A DNA stretch of 64,000 nt from Flavobacterium frigoris (GTDB lineage: Bacteria > Bacteroidota > Bacteroidia > Flavobacteriales > Flavobacteriaceae). A program made the translations under genes and the position numbers. Numbering within the stretch: position 1 is the stretch's first letter; every line of letters begins with the position of its first letter. Under the pieces are notes generated by a model. The model was not told the origin of the DNA, ran no database searches, and saw only the letters and a program-made list of their open reading frames with translations. Of the stretch, positions 1-8,176 are shown one piece after another. The DNA lies in NCBI RefSeq assembly GCF_900111075.1, contig NZ_FOFZ01000002.1, positions 248,001 through 312,000 on the forward strand, read 5' to 3'.

Positions 1-1177
1 CCATATCCCGAATCAAATCGGCTTTCTTTATTGGATCATTCTTTGCTTCATTCATCAAAAGCGATGCTTTAAACTGAATGAAATCTTTTGCATTGTTTTC
101 GAGATAAGCGACTAAATCATCATGAGATGTTTTCTTGGCAAAACTGTCTGGATCTTCTCCATCTGGAAAAGTACAAACCTTTACATTCATCCCCTCTTCC
201 AGAATCAAATCGATTCCTCGAACGGAAGCACGCAATCCAGCAGCATCACCATCAAAAAGGACAGTAATATTTTTTGTTAGCCTATTAATTAAACGAATTT
301 GATCTGGTGTCAATGCTGTCCCAGAAGATGCAACTACGTTCTCAATTCCAGATTGATTAAACTGAATAACGTCAGTATAACCTTCGACCAAAAAACAATT
401 ATTAAGTTTGGCAATAGACTGTTTGGCTTGAAAGATCCCGTACAATACCTTACTCTTATGGTAAATATCGCTTTCTGGTGAGTTTAAATATTTGGCTGCC
501 TTTTTATCATTGGTCAATATTCTTCCTCCAAAACCAAGTACCCTTCCTGACATACTTTGTATCGGAAACATAACGCGGCTTTTGAAACGGTCAAAGGGTC
601 TGTCTTCTCTAGCAATTGTTAAACCTGTACTTTCCAGAAACTCTAATTTATAACCTTTTCCAAGTGCTTCTTTCGTAAAGGCATCCCAAGTATCCGGAGA
701 ATATCCAAGACTAAACTTTTCAATGGTTTCATTAGTAAACCCTCTTTCTTTAAAATAAGAAAGACCAATAGCTTTTCCTTCTTCAGATTTTAAAAGTGTT
801 TTATGAAAATAGTCTTTTGCAAATTCAGAAACTAAGTACATACTCTCTCGAATATCTGTATTTGCCTTTTCTTCGTTTGTCTGCTCTGTTTCCTCTATTT
901 CTATATTGTATTTCCAGGCTAAGTACCGAATGGCTTCTGGGTAGGTAAAATGTTCGTGTTCCATCAAGAAAGCAACTGAATTACCCCCTTTTCCAGAACT
1001 AAAATCTTTCCAAATTCCTTTGGCTGGGGAAACCATAAAGGATGGAGAACGCTCGTCAGAGAACGGACTTAGTCCTTTAAAATTACTTCCTGCCCTTTTT
1101 AATTGGACAAAATCACCAATAACCTCCTCTACTCGAGCAGTTTCAAAAACAGTATCTATAGTCGCTTTAGAAATCAA
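1..1177 (-). CDS. dnaG: DNA primase DnaG, N-terminal part (gene runs off the left edge)
   Basis: Synthesises RNA primers for DNA replication. About 392 residues are visible; the C-terminus lies beyond the window. The reading frame opens with TTG at 1177 (MISKATIDTVFE), the only plausible start before an in-frame stop at 1184-1186. The N-terminal CHC2-type region (about residues 30-70) is followed by the primase core and TOPRIM domain, with the EGYTD motif and the DGDAAG metal-binding motif visible. The four expected zinc ligands are absent: SPFS (37-40) replaces C-x2-H and DFSS (58-61) replaces C-x2-C, with the usual spacing kept. I recall other flavobacterial primases being similar, so this is probably lineage-typical rather than a mutation. 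Identity is certain; the absence of bound zinc is inferred. Confidence 0.97.
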   Translation of the reverse strand, partial: MISKATIDTVFETARVEEVIGDFVQLKRAGSNFKGLSPFSDERSPSFMVSPAKGIWKDFSSGKGGNSVAFLMEHEHFTYPEAIRYLAWKYNIEIEETEQTNEEKANTDIRESMYLVSEFAKDYFHKTLLKSEEGKAIGLSYFKERGFTNETIEKFSLGYSPDTWDAFTKEALGKGYKLEFLESTGLTIAREDRPFDRFKSRVMFPIQSMSGRVLGFGGRILTNDKKAAKYLNSPESDIYHKSKVLYGIFQAKQSIAKLNNCFLVEGYTDVIQFNQSGIENVVASSGTALTPDQIRLINRLTKNITVLFDGDAAGLRASVRGIDLILEEGMNVKVCTFPDGEDPDSFAKKTSHDDLVAYLENNAKDFIQFKASLLMNEAKNDPIKKADLIRDM

Positions 1178-1206
1178 TTTAATTTAGGGTAAAAGTTATA
1201 AAGGCT

Positions 1207-1233
1207 CAAAGTTACAAAGTTTTTAAATAGCAA
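1207..1233 (-). promoter_or_regulatory. Putative dnaG promoter
   Basis: On the minus strand TAACTTTG (1207-1214) matches the Bacteroidota -7 consensus TAnnTTTG, with TTG at 1231-1233, 16 bases upstream (shorter than the usual 19-21). It lies 30 bases ahead of the dnaG TTG start. Confidence 0.5.
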
Positions 1234-1269
1234 AAACCCTTTCCTGATTCAATATCTGAAAGGGTTTTT
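1232..1269 (-). terminator. Terminator of the sigma/anti-sigma/OMP operon
   Basis: A 12-bp stem, AAAAACCCTTTC / GAAAGGGTTTTT, lies 20 bases downstream of the stop codon of the minus-strand outer-membrane protein gene and directly abuts the dnaG promoter. Confidence 0.75.
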
Positions 1270-1288
1270 TAACTAACTCAAACTAAAC

Positions 1289-2392
1289 CTAATTAAAATC
1301 AAATCGAACGCCTAACGACACATTATTTTGCTTAACAGCATTGTCTTTGAACAGAGGATTTAAATCATATTTTAAATACAAACTGGTCGCTCCATAACCC
1401 ACATAACCGCTTAATCCATATATAAAACTATCCACATTAAAATCACCTTTAGTTATTTCTCTCGACTTGTATTCATCACTGTCATACTTGATATATTGCT
1501 TCGATTTCAGGTTTGTTCCAACATATCCTCCTAAACCGAATCTAAAACTGTCATGTGTTTTAAAATAAGTCTTCCCATCTCTTAATTTCGGCTTGGTGAA
1601 GTCAAATTCTAAATGCAACGGAAAAACTAAATTCACATTCTTAAAACGAGAATCCTCTTGGCGAATTGGATTTACCTCCAAATTTGTTTGCTTGCCATCT
1701 ATTACAAAACGCCTATTATCAGTAACTCGTAAATTATTGTACATTAACGAAAATCCATATTTGGCATGTAACAAATTGTTGTTTTTAAAAATCCTTGTAT
1801 TGTATGTCAATCCCCATTCGTAGAAATGAGAACCCCAATATCTAAAATCTGATTTAGCTGCAGTACCATCTATAACAACATTATTTAAACCCGTTGCAAG
1901 AACCACTTGAGTTGTCGTTCTTTTTGACTGACGATCTTCTTTTTCACTTTGCCCTTTATAAACCTTCATAGAAGTAAAATTAATCTCCGTTTTATTTTCC
2001 CCAATGGAATCAGTGCTACCTCCTATAATAATCATTGTCCCGCCGGACCGATCTCCATCTGATTCCATATTGCTAATTTTACCCTCCACTTGCGCTTGCA
2101 CTAAATCTTTTAGTTCCTCCTGAGAAACAGCGACTTTGTTTTCAATGATTGTTGCTCTTGCCTGCGCCAATTGTTGCTTTTTTAAATCAGCCTGTTCTTG
2201 TGAAATGCTTCCTTTTTCTAATTGGAGATTTACTTCCTCTACTTCGACTTTTAAGGCTTCTTTTTGCTCCTTAGTAACATTTTCAATTTTTAAAGCAATT
2301 TTTTTCGCTTGCTTTTCAAAGGTCTCTTGCCCTAGCATTTTACTCGCCATAAGGCATAAAAAAATTGCTAAGTAAATGGTGAAATTTCTCAT
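1289..2392 (-). CDS. Predicted outer-membrane beta-barrel protein with N-terminal coiled coil
   Basis: A 367-residue protein with a signal peptide (about 1-21, ending LGQ). A charged Lys/Glu/Gln-rich coiled-coil segment (about 25-110) follows, then a glycine-rich linker. The C-terminal half has alternating polar and hydrophobic strands and ends in a phenylalanine-containing FDFN, as outer-membrane barrels do. It is the last gene of an operon after an ECF sigma factor and a membrane protein, 30 bases after the latter. This order (sigma, membrane protein, barrel) recurs in flavobacteria. Substrate and function are unknown. It resembles the porin-family outer membrane beta-barrel proteins; I cannot name a specific family with certainty. 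Confidence 0.75.
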   Translation of the reverse strand: MRNFTIYLAIFLCLMASKMLGQETFEKQAKKIALKIENVTKEQKEALKVEVEEVNLQLEKGSISQEQADLKKQQLAQARATIIENKVAVSQEELKDLVQAQVEGKISNMESDGDRSGGTMIIIGGSTDSIGENKTEINFTSMKVYKGQSEKEDRQSKRTTTQVVLATGLNNVVIDGTAAKSDFRYWGSHFYEWGLTYNTRIFKNNNLLHAKYGFSLMYNNLRVTDNRRFVIDGKQTNLEVNPIRQEDSRFKNVNLVFPLHLEFDFTKPKLRDGKTYFKTHDSFRFGLGGYVGTNLKSKQYIKYDSDEYKSREITKGDFNVDSFIYGLSGYVGYGATSLYLKYDLNPLFKDNAVKQNNVSLGVRFDFN

Positions 2393-2422
2393 GATGATTT
2401 AATTTTAAAATTGATTGATGAT

Positions 2423-3124
2423 TTATTCTAGATTACGATTGGCAAAGGCCAATTTTACAGTTTGGTAATTTTTACTCACTTTACTAATTACTTTCTCCCT
2501 GAAAGAAAGTTCTAATTCAGTATCAACTTGCGACAATAAATACGATGCATCCACAGTTACCTTGTTACTTTTCATAACGACATCGCTACTTGCTGCAACT
2601 TGAGCAATTATTTCTTCAACAGTAGGCGTTGATTTCTCTGCAATTAACACAGACTTGTTTTTATTGTTTTGCCAATGTGGTGTATTGACTTGATTGATGA
2701 TTGAACGCTCCGTTTTATTATTACTATTATTAGTTACTACTCTTTCTTTCTTTATGGTTTTATCAAGTCGCTTTTCTGATACTACCACTGCTTTTTCGTC
2801 AGGGATTGAAGCTGTATTCATCAATTCTCCTTCTTCTATCACTTTCTCCTCAAGACCTCTTTTTTCATTCTCTTTATGATGTATAACTACTCCATTTCCC
2901 TGCTCTATACTTTTCGTTTCTGTTAGATAACTAAAAACTGTCCCAATCAGTAAAAACCCAAATATACTGGCTGCTATATAAATCCAAGAGAAGTTCTTCT
3001 TCCTTTTTGTGTTTTGATCTTCATCTAACATCAGATCCAGTTTTCCCCAGGCTGCGCTCGAAGGCTGAATAGTGCTACTTTCCAGCTTCTGTTTTATTTG
3101 GCTTTCCAAGTTACTTAGTTCCAT
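2423..3124 (-). CDS. Single-pass membrane protein, probable anti-sigma-factor-like partner of the ECF sigma factor
   Basis: A 233-residue protein. An acidic N-terminal cytoplasmic segment (1-43) includes a W-x-K-L-D-x-M-L-D stretch typical of flavobacterial proteins encoded beside ECF sigma factors. One membrane helix (about 45-66, SWIYIAASIFGFLLIGTVF) is followed by a long periplasmic, Lys/Glu-rich, low-complexity tail. Its start overlaps the end of the upstream sigma gene by 14 bases, which suggests translational coupling. Topology and context suggest it sequesters the sigma factor at the membrane. This is inference, since no zinc-binding anti-sigma motif is visible. Confidence 0.7.
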   Translation of the reverse strand: MELSNLESQIKQKLESSTIQPSSAAWGKLDLMLDEDQNTKRKKNFSWIYIAASIFGFLLIGTVFSYLTETKSIEQGNGVVIHHKENEKRGLEEKVIEEGELMNTASIPDEKAVVVSEKRLDKTIKKERVVTNNSNNKTERSIINQVNTPHWQNNKNKSVLIAEKSTPTVEEIIAQVAASSDVVMKSNKVTVDASYLLSQVDTELELSFREKVISKVSKNYQTVKLAFANRNLE

Positions 3125-3671
3125 ACTCGTAATTTTTTATTGTATTAATCTGCTGCTGCAAAATCTTTCTAGCGTGCGACAATTGCGATTTTGATGTGCC
3201 TTCATTAATCCCTAACATCGTGGCAATTTCCTTATGCTTAAACCCTTCGATGGCATATAAATTAAAAACCATTTTACAACCATCCGGCAGACTATCGATT
3301 AAAAGTTGAATGTCCGCTGTTGAAAATTCACATTCGATTGGATTAAAACTTTCTTCAACATAAATTTCATCTTCGATAAACTTAACCTTCTTATGAGCTC
3401 TAATATAAGAAATGCATTCATTGACCATTATTCGTCTAACCCATCCTTCAAAGCTTCCCTTATGCTGGAACGCTTTTAAATTTGTAAAAACTTTCATAAA
3501 AGCAGCAATCATGACATCTTCTGCTTGTTGCAAGTCTTTAATGTATTGCCTACAAATGCCTAACATTTTAGGAGAAAACCGACTATAAATAAACTGCTGT
3601 GCCTTTCGATTATTCTCGATGGCCAACCGAATCATTTCAGTTTCTTCTTGATGTAAGTTGATTACTTTCAT
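3111..3671 (-). CDS. ECF-type RNA polymerase sigma factor (sigma-70 family)
   Basis: A 186-residue protein with the two-domain ECF layout. Region 2 is at about 25-95 (QYIKDLQQAEDVMIAAFMKV, then GSFEGWVRRIMVNECISYIR), followed by a linker. Region 4 is at about 125-180, with a helix-turn-helix (HKEIATMLGINEGTSKSQLS). It is first in a three-gene operon with an anti-sigma-like membrane protein and an outer-membrane protein. Such sigma factors normally activate their own operon and a small regulon in response to an envelope signal. A dispersed repeat sits only three bases upstream of the start codon. The class is certain; the signal is unknown. Confidence 0.93.
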   Translation of the reverse strand: MKVINLHQEETEMIRLAIENNRKAQQFIYSRFSPKMLGICRQYIKDLQQAEDVMIAAFMKVFTNLKAFQHKGSFEGWVRRIMVNECISYIRAHKKVKFIEDEIYVEESFNPIECEFSTADIQLLIDSLPDGCKMVFNLYAIEGFKHKEIATMLGINEGTSKSQLSHARKILQQQINTIKNYEYGTK

Positions 3672-3673
3672 TG

Positions 3674-3706
3674 TTAGTGTTCAGTGTACAGTTTTTAGTG
3701 TTCAGT
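3674..3706 (+). repeat. Dispersed 33-bp repeat, family B
   Basis: Two copies of TTAGTGTTCAGT separated by GTACAGTTT. A near-identical unit occurs at 48782-48815, and diverged copies occur in both orientations near 45.2 kb. Here it occupies the 5' leader of the ECF sigma gene. Confidence 0.75.
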
Positions 3707-3827
3707 TAAAACACTAATAATAGGCTTCTATATACATAGACGAGAATGGATGCAAAAAGGTTGCATGGAAAAATATAAATTAAAAAAATTAGACGGTCAC
3801 ACACTTGTAATAACAACATTATCAGTC

Positions 3828-3845
3828 ATTTAAATCGATTTAAAT
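3828..3845. promoter_or_regulatory. 18-bp perfect palindrome upstream of the ECF sigma operon
   Basis: ATTTAAATCGATTTAAAT is a perfect palindrome in the 208-base space between the polyprenyl synthase and sigma genes. It has the size and symmetry of a dimeric regulator site. No binding protein can be assigned. Confidence 0.4.
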
Positions 3846-3879
3846 AATTTTACAATTATCTTATTTTCTGACTAACTAA

Positions 3880-4857
3880 TTATTTTTTTCTTTCGATTAC
3901 ATAATTCACCATCAAGATTAAGGCATCTTTGAAATCTGAATTAGGATAATTATCCAATAATAAAAGTGCTTCCTGCTGAAATTCAATCATTTTATTTTCG
4001 GCATAAAGCAATCCGTCATTATTTTTCACAAAAGCAATAACTTCTTTAACGCGTTTTTTGTCTTTGTTGTGATTTTTAATCGAATTAATCAACCATGACT
4101 TTTCTTTAGAAGTACAGGTATTTAGAACATGGATTAGTGGCAAAGTCATTTTTTGTTCCTTAATGTCGATACCTGTGGGTTTCCCAATAGCATCTTCAGT
4201 ATAATCAAACAAATCATCTTTAATTTGAAAAGCCATTCCAATGAGCTCGCCAAACTTTCTCATATTCTCTACCTGAATCTCATCCTCAATAACTGATTTT
4301 GCTCCAAGAGCGCAACAGGCGGCAATAAGTGTAGCCGTTTTTTTTCGAATAATTTCGTAATAAATATCTTCTGTGATATCAAGCCTTCTCGCTTTTTCTA
4401 TTTGGAGTAATTCGCCTTCGCTCATTTCACGAACAGCGATTGAAATTATCTTCAACAAATCAAAATCACCGTTGTCTATAGAAAGTAACAATCCTTTGGA
4501 TAATAAATAGTCGCCAACAAGTACTGCAATTTTATTTTTCCAAAGCGCATTGATAGAGAAAAAACCTCTACGACGATTACTGTCGTCCACTACGTCATCA
4601 TGAACTAAGGTTGCGGTATGAATTAGTTCAATAACACAAGCACCACGATAGGTTCTTTCATTAACTATTCCTGCAGAAACCATCTTAGCGGTTAGAAAAA
4701 CAAACATCGGGCGCATTTGCTTGCCCTTTCGATTCACTATATAGTATGTGATTCTGTTCAACAACGCCACTTGCGAAGTCATCGATTCATAGAACTTTTT
4801 TTCAAAAAGTTCCATTTCTTTAAAGATGGGCTGTTTTATTTGTGAAGTAACATTCAT
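3880..4857 (-). CDS. Polyprenyl diphosphate synthase (octaprenyl/heptaprenyl type)
   Basis: Condenses isopentenyl diphosphate units into a long-chain prenyl diphosphate, here most likely the menaquinone side chain. The 325-residue length is normal for the trans-isoprenyl diphosphate synthase family. Motifs seen: GKQMRP near the N-terminus, the first aspartate-rich motif LVHDDVVDDSNRRRG (about residues 88-102) and the second, QIKDDLFDY (about 213-221). The aromatic residues that set product length cannot be judged by eye, so the chain length is not assigned. It is a single gene with its own probable promoter upstream. Confidence 0.93.
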   Translation of the reverse strand: MNVTSQIKQPIFKEMELFEKKFYESMTSQVALLNRITYYIVNRKGKQMRPMFVFLTAKMVSAGIVNERTYRGACVIELIHTATLVHDDVVDDSNRRRGFFSINALWKNKIAVLVGDYLLSKGLLLSIDNGDFDLLKIISIAVREMSEGELLQIEKARRLDITEDIYYEIIRKKTATLIAACCALGAKSVIEDEIQVENMRKFGELIGMAFQIKDDLFDYTEDAIGKPTGIDIKEQKMTLPLIHVLNTCTSKEKSWLINSIKNHNKDKKRVKEVIAFVKNNDGLLYAENKMIEFQQEALLLLDNYPNSDFKDALILMVNYVIERKK

Positions 4858-4883
4858 TTAGAATTCAAAGTTACACCTTTTAA

Positions 4884-4891
4884 CAAATATA
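4884..4891 (-). promoter_or_regulatory. Putative -7 element for the polyprenyl synthase gene
   Basis: TATATTTG on the minus strand, 26 bases ahead of the start codon. A second match (TAACTTTG, 4866-4873) lies closer. No convincing -33 TTG at the standard distance. Confidence 0.4.
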
Positions 4892-5043
4892 TATAGCCTT
4901 ACCATTAATTTTAATACAATCTGTGTTAAATAATACACATCTTACAAAGCGTCCAAATCAGAAAATTTACACAGCTAACCTATTCTTAATTGTACTGAAT
5001 ACTTTGTTAAACTTAACTTAATCTAACCCGACAATCGGAATTT

Positions 5044-5051
5044 TAAGTTTG
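5044..5051 (+). promoter_or_regulatory. Putative -7 element of the susC operon
   Basis: TAAGTTTG matches TAnnTTTG and lies 25 bases ahead of the susC-like start codon. No TTG is found at the ideal spacing, which would fit a promoter that needs an activator. Confidence 0.4.
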
Positions 5052-5076
5052 CCCAACAAAACAAAACAACAAAAAA

Positions 5077-8000
5077 ATGAAGATTTCAAGAAAAAATTTA
5101 CTCTTTCTTTTACTTTTATTCTGTGTGCATTTAGTGAATGCCCAAACAAAATCAATATCAGGAAAAGTAACAGATTCGTCAGGTTTCCCACTTACCGGTA
5201 CAACTATTTTAGTCAAAGGCACGAAAACTGCAACCATTGCAGACGGAAATGGTAATTACAACATTAAAACTGAAAAAGGAAAAACATTAGTCTTCTCATT
5301 TATGGGCTTTACTTCTAAAGAAGTATTAATTAACAATGAAGAAAACCAAAATATAGTACTTGATGACAATTCAGTATCTCTAGGAGAAGTTGTTGTAACT
5401 GCTCTTGGAATTAAAAGAGATAAACGTGCGTTAGGATATGCGTCACAAGAGTTAAAATCAGATGATATTAATAAAGTGAACTCAGCTAATTTTGTTTCAA
5501 ATCTAACAGGTAAAATATCAGGGGTGCAAATTTCTGGCTCTGGTAATGGAATCGCGAGTTCGTCAAGAATTACGATTCGCGGGGACAAATCATTAAACAT
5601 TAATAACAATGGCCCCTTATTTATTGTAGATGGAATTCCTATTAACAATAACGTCTATGGCGTGGGAGGCTCTTCAACAAGTCAAGCTGATTTACCTACA
5701 GATTATGGAAATGGTGCGTCAGAAATTAATCAAGAAAATATTGAAAGTGTAAATGTACTAAAAGGGGCAGCAGCATCTGCTTTATATGGTTCTCGCGCTG
5801 CTAACGGTGTTATTGTAATTACAACTAAATCAGGCAAGAAAAGCAAAGGTTTAGGGGTTTCAATTTCCTCTTCTTTTATGACAAGCGAAGCATTAAGATT
5901 ACCTGAAATTCAAGGTGTGTATGGCGCTGGTTCTAAACAAATTTACGATGCAGGTGCAGATACAAATTTAGGCCCTCGTTTTGACTCTGGCATTTCATTA
6001 TTACAAAACGGAAGTCCAGGATATTCTGTAGGACAAGGGCAAGTATTACCCTTTGAATTTAGATACAACCTAAATGATTTTTTTAGAAAAGGAAGTTCTA
6101 TTTCAAATTCAGTTTCTGTTTCTGGTTCTGATGAAAAAACGAATTTCAGATTGAGTTACGGAAAAACAACCAGCGAAGACATTGTTCCTAACTCTAATTT
6201 AAAAAGAGAAAACATCAGTTTGAATCTTAATTATAACATTTCAAATAAGTGGAAACTGGCTACTGTAGCTACATATACTAAAAGTTCCAGTGACAATACT
6301 CCGGTTACTGGCTACGGAAGCCAAGGTATCATGTATAATTTACTTTGGAACCATACCAATGTTGACTTAGACTGGCTGAAAGATTATTGGATTGTAAAAG
6401 ATGTAAAACAAAATAGCATGTTTGGCTGGGGAGACAATCCATTCAAGATTGCTTATGAAAACATCAATGCCTTTAAAAAAGGGCGCATTTTTGGAAACAT
6501 TTCCTCTACTTATGAAATCAGCAATGATTTCTCATTCATGGCGAGAATAGGTATGGATAATTCAAATGATTTTAGATGGTCACGCAGACCTATTGGATCG
6601 TCACGATACACACAAGGAATGTACCGCGAGCAAACCATTGCATTTACAGAATACAATGCTGATATGTTGCTTTCTTATGATCATACTTTTGGCGATTTCT
6701 CCTTTAAAATTTCTTACGGAGCAAATAGCATGAATCAATACACGTCTGAAAGTAAAATTGAAGGACAAGGAATTAGTATTCCCGGCATTTACAATTTGCA
6801 AAATATCAATGTGATGCCTATACAATCTCGAAACATTTACAAAAAGCGCATTAATAGTATGTATAGTTTGGTAAATATAGGATATAAAGATTACTTGTAT
6901 TTAGACTTAACAGCTAGAAATGACTGGTCATCAACCCTACCTGCAGACAACAACTCTTATTTTTATCCTTCTGCTTCATTAAGTTTTATTCCAACATCAT
7001 TATTTGAAATGAATGAGAATATTGACTTCTTAAAATTAAGAGTAAATGCTGCCTCTGTAGGGAATGATACTGATCCGTATCGATTAGTAAAAACTTATGA
7101 TAACGGCTCTTTGCCAGGAACATTAACTAATCCTAATACTATTTTAAACAGTAATCTAAAACCTGAAATTGCCACCTCATACGAAGCGGGAATTGAAGCA
7201 CAATTTTTTAAAAAGAGAATAACATTAGATGCAAGTTACTATATCACCAACTCTAAAAACCAAATTGTAGGTTTAGATATTTCTCAGGCTGCAGGTTTTA
7301 ATTCTAATGTGATTAATGCAGGTAAAATTCAAAACAAAGGAATCGAAATCGGTTTAGGACTTACTCCAGTTAGAACCAAAAATTTTGAATGGTCGCTTAA
7401 CGCCAATTTTACTCAAAACCGAGGTACTGTAAAAGAACTAACTCCAGGAATTGATAATTATATTATCGCCCAAGGCCCCAATGGAGGTACTATTGAAGCT
7501 CGTGTAGGAGAACGAATGGGAGATTTATATGGTCGTGGTTATTTAAGAAGTCCAGACAACCAAATTGTGTATGACAATACAGGATCACCAATATTAGATA
7601 CTAAAATAAAAAAAATAGGAAACTATAATCCAGATTGGATGTTAGGACTTGCTACTAATTTAAGATATAAAAACATCAGTTTAAATGCGCTGTTTGACGT
7701 AAGACATGGCGGAAAAATCTATTCAATGACAAATGCTATAGGAATGGAAAGTGGCATACTTGCCGTTTCATTACCAGGCAGAGAAACAGGAATAATAGGC
7801 GAAGGTGTTGTACAAAATACCGACGGATCTTACAGTCCTAATACTACTTCAATAAGCGCTGAAAACTGGTATTACTCTAATGCGTTTCGTAGAGACAACA
7901 TAGAGGCTAATTCATTTGATGCGTCTTATGTCAAATTAAGAGAAGTGAGTTTGAATTATAGATTTTCTGAAAAATGGACTAAAGCCGTAAAAATGCAAAA

Positions 8001-8166
8001 TGTAAGCATTGGTCTAGTAGGGAATAATTTAGCGCTTTGGACGAAAGTACCTAACATTGATCCAGAAACTCAAGCAATAAGCGGCGGTACATTACTACCT
8101 GGATTTGAAGTATTGCAACTGCCTTCATCCAGAAACTACGGAATCAAATTAAATGCTTCATTCTAA
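5077..8166 (+). CDS. SusC/RagA-family TonB-linked outer-membrane transporter
   Basis: Energised import of a bulky nutrient across the outer membrane together with the SusD-like lipoprotein encoded next. The protein has 1029 residues. It has a signal peptide (about 1-22, ending VNAQ), a carboxypeptidase-regulatory-like domain (about 24-100, ISGKVTDSSGFPLTG), and a TonB-dependent plug domain (about 110-245, including VDGIPINN and ALYGSRAANGVIVITTK). A large beta-barrel follows, with the SusC signature NDWSSTLP (about residue 610) and a terminal Phe. The substrate is not visible from the sequence. There is no N-terminal STN domain, so anti-sigma signalling through this receptor is unlikely. Confidence 0.96.
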   Translation: MKISRKNLLFLLLLFCVHLVNAQTKSISGKVTDSSGFPLTGTTILVKGTKTATIADGNGNYNIKTEKGKTLVFSFMGFTSKEVLINNEENQNIVLDDNSVSLGEVVVTALGIKRDKRALGYASQELKSDDINKVNSANFVSNLTGKISGVQISGSGNGIASSSRITIRGDKSLNINNNGPLFIVDGIPINNNVYGVGGSSTSQADLPTDYGNGASEINQENIESVNVLKGAAASALYGSRAANGVIVITTKSGKKSKGLGVSISSSFMTSEALRLPEIQGVYGAGSKQIYDAGADTNLGPRFDSGISLLQNGSPGYSVGQGQVLPFEFRYNLNDFFRKGSSISNSVSVSGSDEKTNFRLSYGKTTSEDIVPNSNLKRENISLNLNYNISNKWKLATVATYTKSSSDNTPVTGYGSQGIMYNLLWNHTNVDLDWLKDYWIVKDVKQNSMFGWGDNPFKIAYENINAFKKGRIFGNISSTYEISNDFSFMARIGMDNSNDFRWSRRPIGSSRYTQGMYREQTIAFTEYNADMLLSYDHTFGDFSFKISYGANSMNQYTSESKIEGQGISIPGIYNLQNINVMPIQSRNIYKKRINSMYSLVNIGYKDYLYLDLTARNDWSSTLPADNNSYFYPSASLSFIPTSLFEMNENIDFLKLRVNAASVGNDTDPYRLVKTYDNGSLPGTLTNPNTILNSNLKPEIATSYEAGIEAQFFKKRITLDASYYITNSKNQIVGLDISQAAGFNSNVINAGKIQNKGIEIGLGLTPVRTKNFEWSLNANFTQNRGTVKELTPGIDNYIIAQGPNGGTIEARVGERMGDLYGRGYLRSPDNQIVYDNTGSPILDTKIKKIGNYNPDWMLGLATNLRYKNISLNALFDVRHGGKIYSMTNAIGMESGILAVSLPGRETGIIGEGVVQNTDGSYSPNTTSISAENWYYSNAFRRDNIEANSFDASYVKLREVSLNYRFSEKWTKAVKMQNVSIGLVGNNLALWTKVPNIDPETQAISGGTLLPGFEVLQLPSSRNYGIKLNASF

Positions 8167-8176
8167 AAAAATTATC

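Noticed and set aside
5043-5255. Frames overlapping the susC start on both strands
   Set aside because: Shadows of the signal peptide and regulatory domain codons; no coding signature of their own.
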